From NCBI GenBank assembly GCA_002340355.1, contig DDLX01000040.1, positions 62,001-126,000 of the forward strand: 64,000 nt of DNA, given 5' to 3'. The position numbers were made by a program, and so were the translations under genes. The first letter of the stretch is position 1. Every line of letters starts with the position of its first letter. Source of the stretch: Cytophagales bacterium UBA2561. GTDB lineage: Bacteria; Bacteroidota; Bacteroidia; Cytophagales; Thermoflexibacteraceae. Shown here one piece after another: positions 47,229-54,701 of this stretch. The notes below the pieces were generated by a model. That model had not been told where the DNA came from, did not search any database, and worked only from the letters and a program-made list of their open reading frames with translations.

Positions 47229-47930
47229 ATGGCATCTTCGAAAAAACACGTCAATTATATTTGTCCCTATTGCCAAAAACGTCATGTCCAGACTGCAGTA
47301 AAGACTCCCTTTGTACGAGGAATCTTATTCATGTACATTATGGGACGAAAGCAGTTCGTAGGCTGTGTACCTTGCGTGCGTCTCAAAATTTTAAAGGAAG
47401 TAGGTTGGTCATTATTAATTGGTTGGTTTAGCTTAACAGCTCTGGTTATCAATCCTTTCCTAATCATTTTTAATTTAATTCGAGCAATATTTGTACATCC
47501 TAATGTTGAGAAAGTCCACAAAATTCTAAAACGAGCAGGAGTTCCAACTGACCCTTCCTATATTCGAGTAACTTCTTTAAGTTATGGACTGGCGAGTGCC
47601 ATGATTACTGCCGATGGCAAAATTGAAGATGAGGAAGTTGTAATTGCTGAAGAAATTGGCAAAAAATTATTTGAAGATTTTAACACTGAAGAATTTCGAG
47701 AAACAGTTTATGAATATAAACATCTGCCTTCTGCCGAAGATTTAGCAGGAATTATCAAGGATGGCTTAGATGATATTAGTAAGTCAATGATTTTCAATTA
47801 TTTATATAGTATTGCTAATGCTGATGGTGAGATGGCAAAGGAAGAAGCTGAACTACTCGAACGGATTGCTGAAAAAATGAATTATACTCCTCCAAATACA
47901 GATACTTCTGTTGAATCTTCAGGAGAATAA
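47229..47930 (+). CDS. Zinc-ribbon and TerB-like domain membrane protein
   Basis: A 233-residue protein. The N-terminus has a likely zinc ribbon (CPYCQKRH, then CVPC about 30 residues later), followed by a hydrophobic stretch near 55-80. The C-terminal half has TerB-like acidic helices: ITADGKIEDEEVVIAEEIGK and IANADGEMAKEEAELLERIA. The layout suggests a membrane-associated stress or envelope protein. It is probably the last gene of the run starting at 44686. Confidence 0.78.
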   Translation: MASSKKHVNYICPYCQKRHVQTAVKTPFVRGILFMYIMGRKQFVGCVPCVRLKILKEVGWSLLIGWFSLTALVINPFLIIFNLIRAIFVHPNVEKVHKILKRAGVPTDPSYIRVTSLSYGLASAMITADGKIEDEEVVIAEEIGKKLFEDFNTEEFRETVYEYKHLPSAEDLAGIIKDGLDDISKSMIFNYLYSIANADGEMAKEEAELLERIAEKMNYTPPNTDTSVESSGE

Positions 47931-48005
47931 TTTTAGAACAATTTTTATCAAAAGCAGTTTTGGAAAGTATAATTTCACTTTAAATAATTTATTAAAAAAA
48001 CAAAA

Positions 48006-48611
48006 ATGATACGTACTTTCCCTGCTCTAATACTTTTAATTTTATCATTTGTTTGGGCTTCCTGTGGAAGTAATACCCGTGCTACGCGTCCCCAAAACAT
48101 AGATACTAATCCTGAAAATCCCTCTAACAATATGAAATCTATTTACGATTTTACCCTTAAATCATTGGACGGAAGCCAAGATATTTCTTTATCCGAATAC
48201 AAAGGCAAAAAAATGCTTTTGGTTAATGTTGCATCTAAATGTGGATATACTCCTCAATATGATGATTTACAGAAATTACATGAAAAATATGGTAAAAAAC
48301 TAGTTATTTTAGGTTTTCCTGCTAATAATTTTGGCGGACAAGAGCCAGGAACACATGAAGAAATTGCTGAATTTTGTAAGCTAAATTATGGAGTTACTTT
48401 TCAGATGTTTGAAAAAATTTCAGTTAAAGGAAAAAATAAGCATCCTCTATATGAATGGCTTTCAAATAAAGAAGCGAATGGTTGGAATTCGGCAACACCC
48501 TCATGGAATTTTAACAAGTATTTGATTGATGAGGAAGGGAAATTAATTAAGTTTTTTGGTTCAAGTGTAAAGCCTTTTGATGATGAATTAATTCAAGCAA
48601 TTGAAAGTTAA
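48006..48611 (+). CDS. Glutathione peroxidase-type thiol peroxidase, probable lipoprotein
   Basis: A 201-residue peroxidase of the GPx fold. VASKCGYT holds the peroxidatic Cys79 in place of selenocysteine. FPANNFGGQEPG gives Gln112, and PSWNFNKYL gives Trp167, completing the catalytic tetrad with an Asn. Unusually, the N-terminus is a signal peptide ending WASC, with Cys20 in a lipobox-like position, so it is probably anchored in the cell envelope. A second start, MKSIYDF at Met43, would give a cytoplasmic protein of normal length. Such enzymes generally use thioredoxin. Confidence 0.9.
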   Translation: MIRTFPALILLILSFVWASCGSNTRATRPQNIDTNPENPSNNMKSIYDFTLKSLDGSQDISLSEYKGKKMLLVNVASKCGYTPQYDDLQKLHEKYGKKLVILGFPANNFGGQEPGTHEEIAEFCKLNYGVTFQMFEKISVKGKNKHPLYEWLSNKEANGWNSATPSWNFNKYLIDEEGKLIKFFGSSVKPFDDELIQAIES

Positions 48612-48628
48612 AACACTGATAATCTACA

Positions 48629-48662
48629 CCATAGCATAGGGTTTGCAAACCCTATGCTATGG
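48629..48662. repeat. Perfect 34-bp palindrome between convergent genes
   Basis: The half-site CCATAGCATAGGGTTTG is followed immediately by its exact reverse complement, giving a 17-bp stem with no spacer. The flanks AATCTA and TAGATT extend the symmetry with mismatches. It sits between the 3' ends of the peroxidase and sigma-54 activator genes and has no clear T-run, so it may be a REP-like element or an extragenic stem rather than a plain terminator. Confidence 0.85.
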
Positions 48663-48678
48663 ATAATTAGATTTATCT

Positions 48679-49956
48679 TTAAATATTTTCTAATTCGTAT
48701 TGCTTAATTTTTCGGTACAATGTCCTTTCTGAAATCCCTAAATTCTGAGCGGCATATTTTCGTTTATTGTTATTCTTCCTCAAAGCCTTGATAATCAATT
48801 CCTTTTCTTGATCTTCAAGTGATAAACTTTCCTCTTGCTCTTCGCGAGGAGCTTCTTCATGGGTTACATCCTCAATTTTTTCATATTGATATTCCTCTTC
48901 TTGAACGGTTGGAGCGTTTAACAAAAGTCCTTTATTCGTTGAAGTATCCTCAGAGACTGAAAAGTCATCCATATTTCGGAATAAATGACTATGTTTTTGT
49001 AATAAATGATTTGCTGACTTTATATTTCCTTCCTTTTTGAGCATCATCATGACCAAATTTTTGAGTTCATCCATGTCATTTTTCATATCGAAAAGGAGTT
49101 TGTACAAAATATCTCGTTCCGTAAAATCCGTTTTTGTATTTTTTTCTTCGGCTAAAACAGGGAGAAAACTGGTCTGTTCTTTAGGTAAATATTTTCGAAA
49201 AATTTCGGGAGTGATAGTGCGTTCATACTCCAAAACAGAAATTTGGTCAACCAGATTTTTGAGTTGGCGAATATTCCCAGGGAATCGGAATTTTATCAAC
49301 ATCATTTTGGCTTCTGGCATTAAAGCAATCGGCTTGACTCGATGTTTTTCCGAAAAATCGGCAGCAAACTTCCTGAATAACAAATAAATATCTTCACCTC
49401 GTTCACGCAAAGGCGGAACATAAATTGGAACAGTATTCAAACGATAGTACAAATCTTGGCGAAATTTCCCTTCGGCAACAGCTTTTTCGAGATTGACATT
49501 TGTAGCAGCTACGACTCGAACATCGGTTCTTAAAATTTTATTTGAACCCATCCGAATAAATTCGCCATTTTCCAAAACCCGTAACAACATGGTTTGGGTT
49601 TGTAAAGGCATTTCCCCAATTTCATCTAAAAAAATTGTACCTCCATCTACTTCTTCAAAATAACCTTTTCGGGGTTCGGAAGCTCCCGTAAATGCACCTT
49701 TTTCATGTCCAAATAATTCGGAATAAATTGTTCCTTCGGGAATCGCTCCACAATTGATGGAAATAAAATCGCCATGTTTTCGACTACTCAAACTATGGAT
49801 AATTTTAGAGAAGGATTCTTTTCCACTTCCACTTTCGCCCGTAATCAAAACAGTCATATCCGTAGAAGCCACCTGTGCCGCTACCTCAATGGCATGATTT
49901 AAAGCAGGTGCATTTCCGATAATTCCAAAACGTAATTTTACTGATTGTATATCCAT
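48679..49956 (-). CDS. Sigma-54-dependent transcriptional activator without receiver domain
   Basis: A 425-residue bacterial enhancer-binding protein. The AAA+ domain begins almost at the N-terminus: Walker A GESGSGKE at 40-47, the sigma-54-contacting loop GAFTGA at 87-92, Walker B TIFLDEIGEM near 107-116. A Glu-rich linker (about 340-385) leads to a Fis-type helix-turn-helix (KYAAQNLGISERTLYRKI near 400-417). The missing receiver means its activity is controlled by other means. It is downstream of miaB, an order common in Bacteroidota. Confidence 0.93.
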   Translation of the reverse strand: MDIQSVKLRFGIIGNAPALNHAIEVAAQVASTDMTVLITGESGSGKESFSKIIHSLSSRKHGDFISINCGAIPEGTIYSELFGHEKGAFTGASEPRKGYFEEVDGGTIFLDEIGEMPLQTQTMLLRVLENGEFIRMGSNKILRTDVRVVAATNVNLEKAVAEGKFRQDLYYRLNTVPIYVPPLRERGEDIYLLFRKFAADFSEKHRVKPIALMPEAKMMLIKFRFPGNIRQLKNLVDQISVLEYERTITPEIFRKYLPKEQTSFLPVLAEEKNTKTDFTERDILYKLLFDMKNDMDELKNLVMMMLKKEGNIKSANHLLQKHSHLFRNMDDFSVSEDTSTNKGLLLNAPTVQEEEYQYEKIEDVTHEEAPREEQEESLSLEDQEKELIIKALRKNNNKRKYAAQNLGISERTLYRKIKQYELENI

Positions 49957-50054
49957 AATTTTCGTAGTATCAATGATTTAGAGGTGAGTCTTGTGATTTT
50001 AGGATGAAACTTATTATCCAAAAGACATAAATCAAAACTTTGCAAGTTTATATT

Positions 50055-51518
50055 TTAGCTGACTGCTTTCCCAAATAAAGTTGCTCCCGTACAATTGGTT
50101 ACCAAAACATTAACATAATCTCCTTTTTTGTACTTTTCTTTTGGAAAAATCACAACTTTATTAGCTGAATTTCTGCCTTTTAACTCATTTTTATTTCGTT
50201 TAGAAATTCCTTCGACCAAAACTTTATGAATTTTATCAATTCCCCTTTGATTTCGGGCTAAAGCGTGTTCATTTTGCAAACTAATAATCTCCTGTAAACG
50301 GCGTTTTTTCACGTCCAACGGAACATCATCTTCATATTTTCGGTCTGCTAATGTGCCTGGGCGTTCAGAGTAAAAAAACATATATGAAAAATCATATTTT
50401 ACTTCTCGCATTAAAGACAAGGTTTCTTGGTGTTCTTCTTCGGTTTCGGTACAAAAGCCTGTAATCATGTCAGATGAAACTCCACAATCTTCGCCAATAA
50501 TTTCTCGAATTGCTCGAACTCTATCCAAATACCATTCACGAGTATAAGTTCGATTCATCAATTCCAAAACCCGATTATTTCCACTTTGGACAGGCAAATG
50601 AATGTAGTTACAAATATTTTCATACTTTGCCATTGTGTGCAAAACTTCATCGGTAATATCTTTGGGATGTGAAGTCGAAAAGCGAACTCGTAATTCAGGA
50701 CTTACTTGGGCAACCATCTCCAACAAATTGGCAAAATTGATGACTTTTTTGCCTTCTTTTTCAATCTTATCGGTTTGTTTTTTATTTGCCTGACCGCCCC
50801 ATTTGTAGGAATCTACGTTTTGTCCTAAAAGTGTAACTTCCTTATAACCATTACTGTACAAATCTTGAGCTTCGGAAACAATGGAATGAGGGTCTCGGCT
50901 TCGTTCTCGTCCACGAGTGAAAGGCACAACACAAAAAGAACACATATTATCACAGCCTCGCATGATGGAAATAAATGCTGTAACTCCGTTAGAATTTAGG
51001 CGAACGGGTGAAATATCGGCATAAGTTTCTTCACGAGAAAGCAATACATTCACGGCTTTATCACCATTATCAACTTCTTGGATTAATTTTGGTAAATCTC
51101 GATAAGCATCGGGTCCCACGACCAAATCAACTATTTTTTCTTCTTCTAAAAGTTTGGTTTTCAGTCGCTCTGCCATACAGCCCAAAACTCCTACTAACAT
51201 TTGAGGTTTTTGCTTTTTGATGGCATTGATATGTCGCAGACGATTTCGGACGGTTTGTTCAGCTTTTTCTCGGATGGAACAGGTATTCAAAAAAACTAAA
51301 TCGGCTTCTTCGTAACTGGCAGTAGTGCCAAAGCCTTCTTTTTCCATAATTGCCGAAACAATTTCGCTATCCGAGAAATTCATTTGACAGCCATAGCTTT
51401 CGATATATAATCTACGTTGTCCTTTCTGAGCATTATTTTTTGAAATTCGGGGCGTATTACAAGTTTCGGTAGGGGTGTCTTTCGCCTGAATAATGTCTAT
51501 ATCTTTTATCAGTTCCAT
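50055..51518 (-). CDS. miaB: tRNA-2-methylthio-N6-isopentenyladenosine synthase MiaB
   Basis: A radical-SAM methylthiotransferase that modifies A37 of tRNAs reading codons that begin with U. The 487-residue protein has the N-terminal cluster-binding domain (YGCQMNFSDSEIV, then NTCSIRE and GCMAERL), the radical-SAM motif RGCDNMCSFC, and a C-terminal TRAM domain (HKVLVEGISKRNKNELKGRN). A Lys-rich insertion near 240-260 (KKQTDKIEKEGKK) is not part of the core. A -7 box lies at 51544-51551. Confidence 0.96.
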   Translation of the reverse strand: MELIKDIDIIQAKDTPTETCNTPRISKNNAQKGQRRLYIESYGCQMNFSDSEIVSAIMEKEGFGTTASYEEADLVFLNTCSIREKAEQTVRNRLRHINAIKKQKPQMLVGVLGCMAERLKTKLLEEEKIVDLVVGPDAYRDLPKLIQEVDNGDKAVNVLLSREETYADISPVRLNSNGVTAFISIMRGCDNMCSFCVVPFTRGRERSRDPHSIVSEAQDLYSNGYKEVTLLGQNVDSYKWGGQANKKQTDKIEKEGKKVINFANLLEMVAQVSPELRVRFSTSHPKDITDEVLHTMAKYENICNYIHLPVQSGNNRVLELMNRTYTREWYLDRVRAIREIIGEDCGVSSDMITGFCTETEEEHQETLSLMREVKYDFSYMFFYSERPGTLADRKYEDDVPLDVKKRRLQEIISLQNEHALARNQRGIDKIHKVLVEGISKRNKNELKGRNSANKVVIFPKEKYKKGDYVNVLVTNCTGATLFGKAVS

Positions 51519-51543
51519 ATACCTTTTTCAACTTAACTAAATG

Positions 51544-51551
51544 CAAAGGTA
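51544..51551 (-). promoter_or_regulatory. -7 box of the miaB promoter
   Basis: TACCTTTGCA on the minus strand fits TAnnTTTG with the frequent following GCA, about 26 bases before the miaB start codon. The -33 TTG is not at the ideal distance. Confidence 0.55.
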
Positions 51552-51622
51552 CAACAAAAACTGACAAAATGGCAGAAGGTAGGTGTTAAAAAATGTGGAA
51601 GGTTTTTAGACTATGATTTTAA

Positions 51623-52090
51623 TTATTTTTTTACCAAAAGTTCATTCATCGTTTCCAAATCAGAAATACGCTTTTTTAATAATTTAACTTCTTCATTTTT
51701 CGCCTCCAGTTGAATTTTTAGCTTTTCGTTCTCATGTAATAAAGCAGTTTCAGAAGGATAAAAATTAACGATTTGACTATTACTCAAATCACTATTATCT
51801 CCATTTATTTGTGTAACATTTTCATCATTTTGTAATAAACTGACTAAATCCATCTCAAAAATATCTGCAATTTTTTGGAGTCTTTCTAATGTGATACTTT
51901 TGTTTTTGCCCGTTTCAATATTTTGATAGGCTTTTGGTGTAATTCCTAAATCATGCGCCATACTTTCTTGTGTGTACCCTCTCTTATCTCGCTCCTTCCT
52001 GATTTTGTGGAAAATAGAAGCTGTGGAAAGTGAAAGTTCGTGATTTTCAGAAGTTTTACTTGCCATAGATTTTAGAGTTTTATTTGACAA
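51623..52090 (-). CDS. XRE-family HTH regulator with C-terminal coiled coil
   Basis: A 155-residue regulator. An XRE helix-turn-helix covers about 25-88 (RKERDKRGYTQESMAHDLGI then TPKAYQNIETGK), and a heptad-rich coiled coil spans about 117-155. It is divergent from the isoprenoid-synthase-like operon and shares a 54-base promoter region with it that contains a palindrome. The likely role is control of that operon and of itself. It lacks a ligand-binding domain of known type. An alternative start is Met9. Confidence 0.88.
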   Translation of the reverse strand: MSNKTLKSMASKTSENHELSLSTASIFHKIRKERDKRGYTQESMAHDLGITPKAYQNIETGKNKSITLERLQKIADIFEMDLVSLLQNDENVTQINGDNSDLSNSQIVNFYPSETALLHENEKLKIQLEAKNEEVKLLKKRISDLETMNELLVKK

Positions 52091-52116
52091 AGATAGCCAT
52101 TTATCTGAGATTTGTC
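52084..52116. promoter_or_regulatory. Overlapping divergent promoters with an inverted repeat
   Basis: On the minus strand TATCTTTG (52095-52088) is a -7 box for the HTH gene. On the plus strand TTG (52084-52086) lies 20 bases before GAGATTTG (52107-52114), near the TTG-N19-TAnnTTTG pattern. The two overlap, and within them GACAAA/TTTGTC and AGATA/TATCT form nested inverted repeats, a plausible operator for the HTH protein. Confidence 0.55.
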
Positions 52117-52144
52117 ACAGACTAATTTTAAAATTTCATTACAT

Positions 52145-53161
52145 ATGAAGTACAACAGTATCATAGATTATTCGGAGGCTTTTCTAAAACTTTTTGAAAA
52201 CCAGATTAAAGAGGAAATTAAATCTACCGAGAAGTTTAATGAATTTAAGAATATCTCGAAAGAACTCCATGAATTAGGTGTTGGTTTTACGCAATTTACA
52301 AATGTTAAAATTTCTGAGACAATTACAGAAGTTATAAATGAGTATGGTGTTAATGATAAAATATTACTAAATGAAGTGTTATTACATGTTAATAGTCATA
52401 AATATTTAAAGTCGATACTTCGATATCTGATTTTTTTACTTGCATGGATAAAATTGAAAAACAACGATGAGTTATATAAAAAGGGAGATTTGCTGTTAAA
52501 GACAAGTATTATAGGCACTATTGCATTTAGAATCAAAGATTTAATATACGATGAGCAAAAAGCCTTAAATTTAGGAATACTAACTGAAGTATTTGCTTTT
52601 GAATATGAAAAACGACTGTTTGATATTTATGGACATAGTGAAAATGTATACTCTTTATATTACCAGACACAAAAAAAATTCTGGAAGGCAGAGTTTAAAG
52701 AAAAACATAAAATGATGCAAAAAAAATTTTGCTACACGACTCCTAAAGAAAGTGGAGTCAAAGCAATGTTACTATTTACACCAGTGATATTGACATTAAA
52801 TCAAAACTCTGAAAGTTCTTTAATTTCTGAATACGAAAGTATGTTTTATGGATACACTTCTGCTATGCAAATTTTAGATGACATCGAAGATTTTAACGAT
52901 GATATTACAAACAATCACTATTCATTACCAGCAAAATTATTAGGTAAAGCAATTATTCAAAAGGCAGAAAAAGACACTTATTTTAAAATACTAATTGATA
53001 ATAAAGATGTTATGAGAAAACTATATGTAATAAGTATTGACTTGTTAAATGATTCTTCAAAAAAAGCTATCAAATTAGATGACAGCATATTTCAATTTAT
53101 TATTGAATTTTTACGAGCAAAAATTCACTATGTTTTTTTAAAACGTTTTAAAATAAAATAA
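52145..53161 (+). CDS. Class-I isoprenoid synthase-like protein (possible ComQ-type prenyltransferase)
   Basis: A 338-residue, mostly helical protein from the ATG at 52145; a TTG at 52112 would add 11 residues and overlap the -7 box. The segment QILDDIEDFNDDITNNHYSL then P (242-261) matches the second Asp-rich motif of trans-prenyl synthases (DDxxD, then Y-x-L-P). A weaker acidic motif, KDLIYDE at 131-137, lies where the first would be expected, but is not the canonical DDxxD. No signal peptide or clear membrane helix is seen. It is the first gene of a tight operon with a 72-residue Trp-rich-tailed peptide one base downstream. This recalls ComQ, which prenylates Trp in ComX. The substrate and true chemistry are unproven. 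Confidence 0.75.
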   Translation: MKYNSIIDYSEAFLKLFENQIKEEIKSTEKFNEFKNISKELHELGVGFTQFTNVKISETITEVINEYGVNDKILLNEVLLHVNSHKYLKSILRYLIFLLAWIKLKNNDELYKKGDLLLKTSIIGTIAFRIKDLIYDEQKALNLGILTEVFAFEYEKRLFDIYGHSENVYSLYYQTQKKFWKAEFKEKHKMMQKKFCYTTPKESGVKAMLLFTPVILTLNQNSESSLISEYESMFYGYTSAMQILDDIEDFNDDITNNHYSLPAKLLGKAIIQKAEKDTYFKILIDNKDVMRKLYVISIDLLNDSSKKAIKLDDSIFQFIIEFLRAKIHYVFLKRFKIK

Positions 53162-53162
53162 C

Positions 53163-53381
53163 ATGAATAACTTTATTAGCACATCACTAAAACAAGTTTC
53201 TGCTGACATGCGAAGCAAAATGGCTAAAATTGAGTCTGCGAATTTTGATAACAAAGAATCTGTATTGGACGAACTTATCAAAGAAGATGATATTGTCCAA
53301 AATGAAGTATTGGTAAAATTTGGAGAAGAATCTGCATGGTTAGATGGTATTGGGGGCTGGGAGCTTCCTATGTGGGATTAA
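53163..53381 (+). CDS. Small peptide with Gly-Gly and Trp-rich tail, possible RiPP or pheromone precursor
   Basis: A 72-residue protein with a helical, charged N-terminal part (about 1-52) and a very different tail, ESAWLDGIGGWELPMWD, holding Trp59, Trp66 and Trp71, all three of its tryptophans. Gly64-Gly65 precede a seven-residue end, WELPMWD. This is the shape of a leader peptide plus core. ComX precursors are similarly short and carry the prenylated Trp near the C-terminus. It starts one base after the synthase stop and ends three bases before the JAMM gene, so the four genes should be co-translated. No similarity to a known precursor is claimed. Confidence 0.72.
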   Translation: MNNFISTSLKQVSADMRSKMAKIESANFDNKESVLDELIKEDDIVQNEVLVKFGEESAWLDGIGGWELPMWD

Positions 53382-53384
53382 GAT

Positions 53385-53750
53385 ATGAATGAAGAAGGAG
53401 GAGTTTTTACAGGGCATTGGCGAAAATATCGGTTTCATTTGACTGGTTTAAAGAAAGTTATTCCAATAAAGACTTCTCCTAAAGAATTCGTTTTTGACTT
53501 AGGAGCTGTAAAAACAGCTAAAATCAAAGGCTTTTGGCACACCCACAATAAATATACTTATCCAAGTTTTCAGGATATTAAAAGTTTTATTTTCTTATCA
53601 AGACGGCTAAGAAGAGATTTAATTTTTCTAATATTTACCAAAAATAAATACTCCGTCTTTTATGTCAAATACAACTCTGTATTTCCCATAATTTATTTTT
53701 TGCCTTCTTGGTTTATCGTAATCCCGACTGATATTTTTCAAAATGAATAA
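53385..53750 (+). CDS. Small JAMM/JAB-type metallopeptidase
   Basis: A 121-residue protein with the layout of prokaryotic JAB domains. EEGGVFTG at 3-10 supplies the upstream Glu. WHTHNKYTYPSFQD supplies His52, His54, Ser61 and Asp64, one residue shorter between the second His and Ser than the usual spacing in JAMM (H-x-H-x7-S-x2-D). The last 35 residues are hydrophobic and may pack on the core or a membrane. JAMM peptidases cut at Gly-Gly or isopeptide bonds, so the peptide gene next door, with Gly64-Gly65, is a natural candidate substrate. No E1 or ubiquitin-like gene is nearby. Confidence 0.68.
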   Translation: MNEEGGVFTGHWRKYRFHLTGLKKVIPIKTSPKEFVFDLGAVKTAKIKGFWHTHNKYTYPSFQDIKSFIFLSRRLRRDLIFLIFTKNKYSVFYVKYNSVFPIIYFLPSWFIVIPTDIFQNE

Positions 53751-54291
53751 TAACTTAAATATTGAAGTTCCTATTATATTGACATACAAAGGTCTAAATA
53801 ATTTATTACACAACCTTATCAAGCAAGAAAAACTAAAGTTTAAGTTATTAAATTATGAGTTTTATATTCAAGAAATCAGCATTTTACCTCGTAAAAAATC
53901 AGATAGTATTTTCATTGATATTAAAGCTACTTTTCACTCTCCATTTTTAAGGTTTTCTGCATGGATTTCTGGAGACCCCTCATATAATAAAAAGGATAAT
54001 TCTTTGCTTACTCAAAATCTTAATATAAAATTATTAGATAATACACTGGTTTCAAACAATTTAGTGGAAAGCATAATCAATGGATTAATTCAAAAATTTT
54101 CAATTTATCCGTTAGATAACTTCAATAAAATGCTGGTAAAAAGTTTATATAAAACCTTAGAAAAGAATGGATTAAGTCCAGAACTCATTGATTTAAATAC
54201 TCAAACTAAATTAAACCAGTTTGTAATTTCTCATGAAAAAATTGAATGTATTATTTGTGTTCAAGGAAACGTAAAATTATTTATTTTATAA
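53743..54291 (+). CDS. Hypothetical protein resembling DUF4403/TULIP lipid-binding domains
   Basis: A 182-residue protein whose start overlaps the JAMM gene by 8 bases. The pattern EVPIILTYKGLNNLLHNLI, a beta-rich middle (SIFIDIKATFHSPF, then SAWISGDPSYNKKDNSLL) and a helical TULIP-like end (LVESIINGLIQKF) resemble the second half of DUF4403 proteins, which belong to tubular lipid-binding folds. No signal peptide is seen, so it would be cytoplasmic. If the likeness is real, it could hold a lipid substrate or product of the pathway. Family assignment is tentative. Confidence 0.6.
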   Translation: MNNNLNIEVPIILTYKGLNNLLHNLIKQEKLKFKLLNYEFYIQEISILPRKKSDSIFIDIKATFHSPFLRFSAWISGDPSYNKKDNSLLTQNLNIKLLDNTLVSNNLVESIINGLIQKFSIYPLDNFNKMLVKSLYKTLEKNGLSPELIDLNTQTKLNQFVISHEKIECIICVQGNVKLFIL

Positions 54292-54373
54292 TTAAAATTC
54301 TTTAATTCTTGAAGCTAAAGTTCTTTGGATGGATTCCAGAGTTTTTACCTATGCAAAAACACCTAAAAATCAG
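54292..54373 (-). pseudogene. Remnant of the C-terminus of a RelE/ParE-type toxin
   Basis: On the minus strand the sequence reads V-F-A-stop-V-K-T-L-E-S-I-Q-R-T-L-A-S-R-I-K-E-F-stop, matching the end of RelE/ParE toxins (V-x-x-V-F-H/A-x-R-R-x-P-x-x-I-x-x-x-L). It duplicates the layout of the longer remnant just upstream. No start or N-terminal part was found. Confidence 0.5.
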
Positions 54374-54385
54374 TCAATTAATTGA

Positions 54386-54701
54386 CTATTTCTTCAACTC
54401 TTTCATGCGTTGGTCTATCTTTTGAATAATGCGTTCGGGGTCTTACGCTTGTGCAAAAACACCCAAAACATTGACTAACTTGACAATAAAAGGAATAGGG
54501 AAAATCTTTCAAGTTTCCTTTTCAGATTTCTTCTTTGAATCGGACATACATTTCGGGATGTCGTTTGAGTGATTTCAAAGAATTTTCTAAACCAAAAACA
54601 AATTTATTAATCAAACCGTATTGTTTGGAATCATAAAAATCTTCGATTTCATCAATGTCTTTTTCTACTTCGGATGTATAAAATATACTAAATAGTTTCA
54701 T
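54386..54701 (-). pseudogene. Decayed RelE/ParE family toxin gene
   Basis: From the ATG at 54701 there are 59 codons: MKLFSIFYTSEVEKDIDEIE begins the typical toxin fold, and the frame stops at TGA (54524-54522) after RHPEMYVRFKEEI. Beyond it KGNLKDFPYSFY continues the family's core strand, and after a frame change VLGVFAQA, stop, DPERIIQKIDQRMKELKK finishes the usual C-terminus at TAG (54388-54386). At least two stops and one frameshift have accumulated, so the gene is dead. No intact antitoxin is present nearby. Confidence 0.75.
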
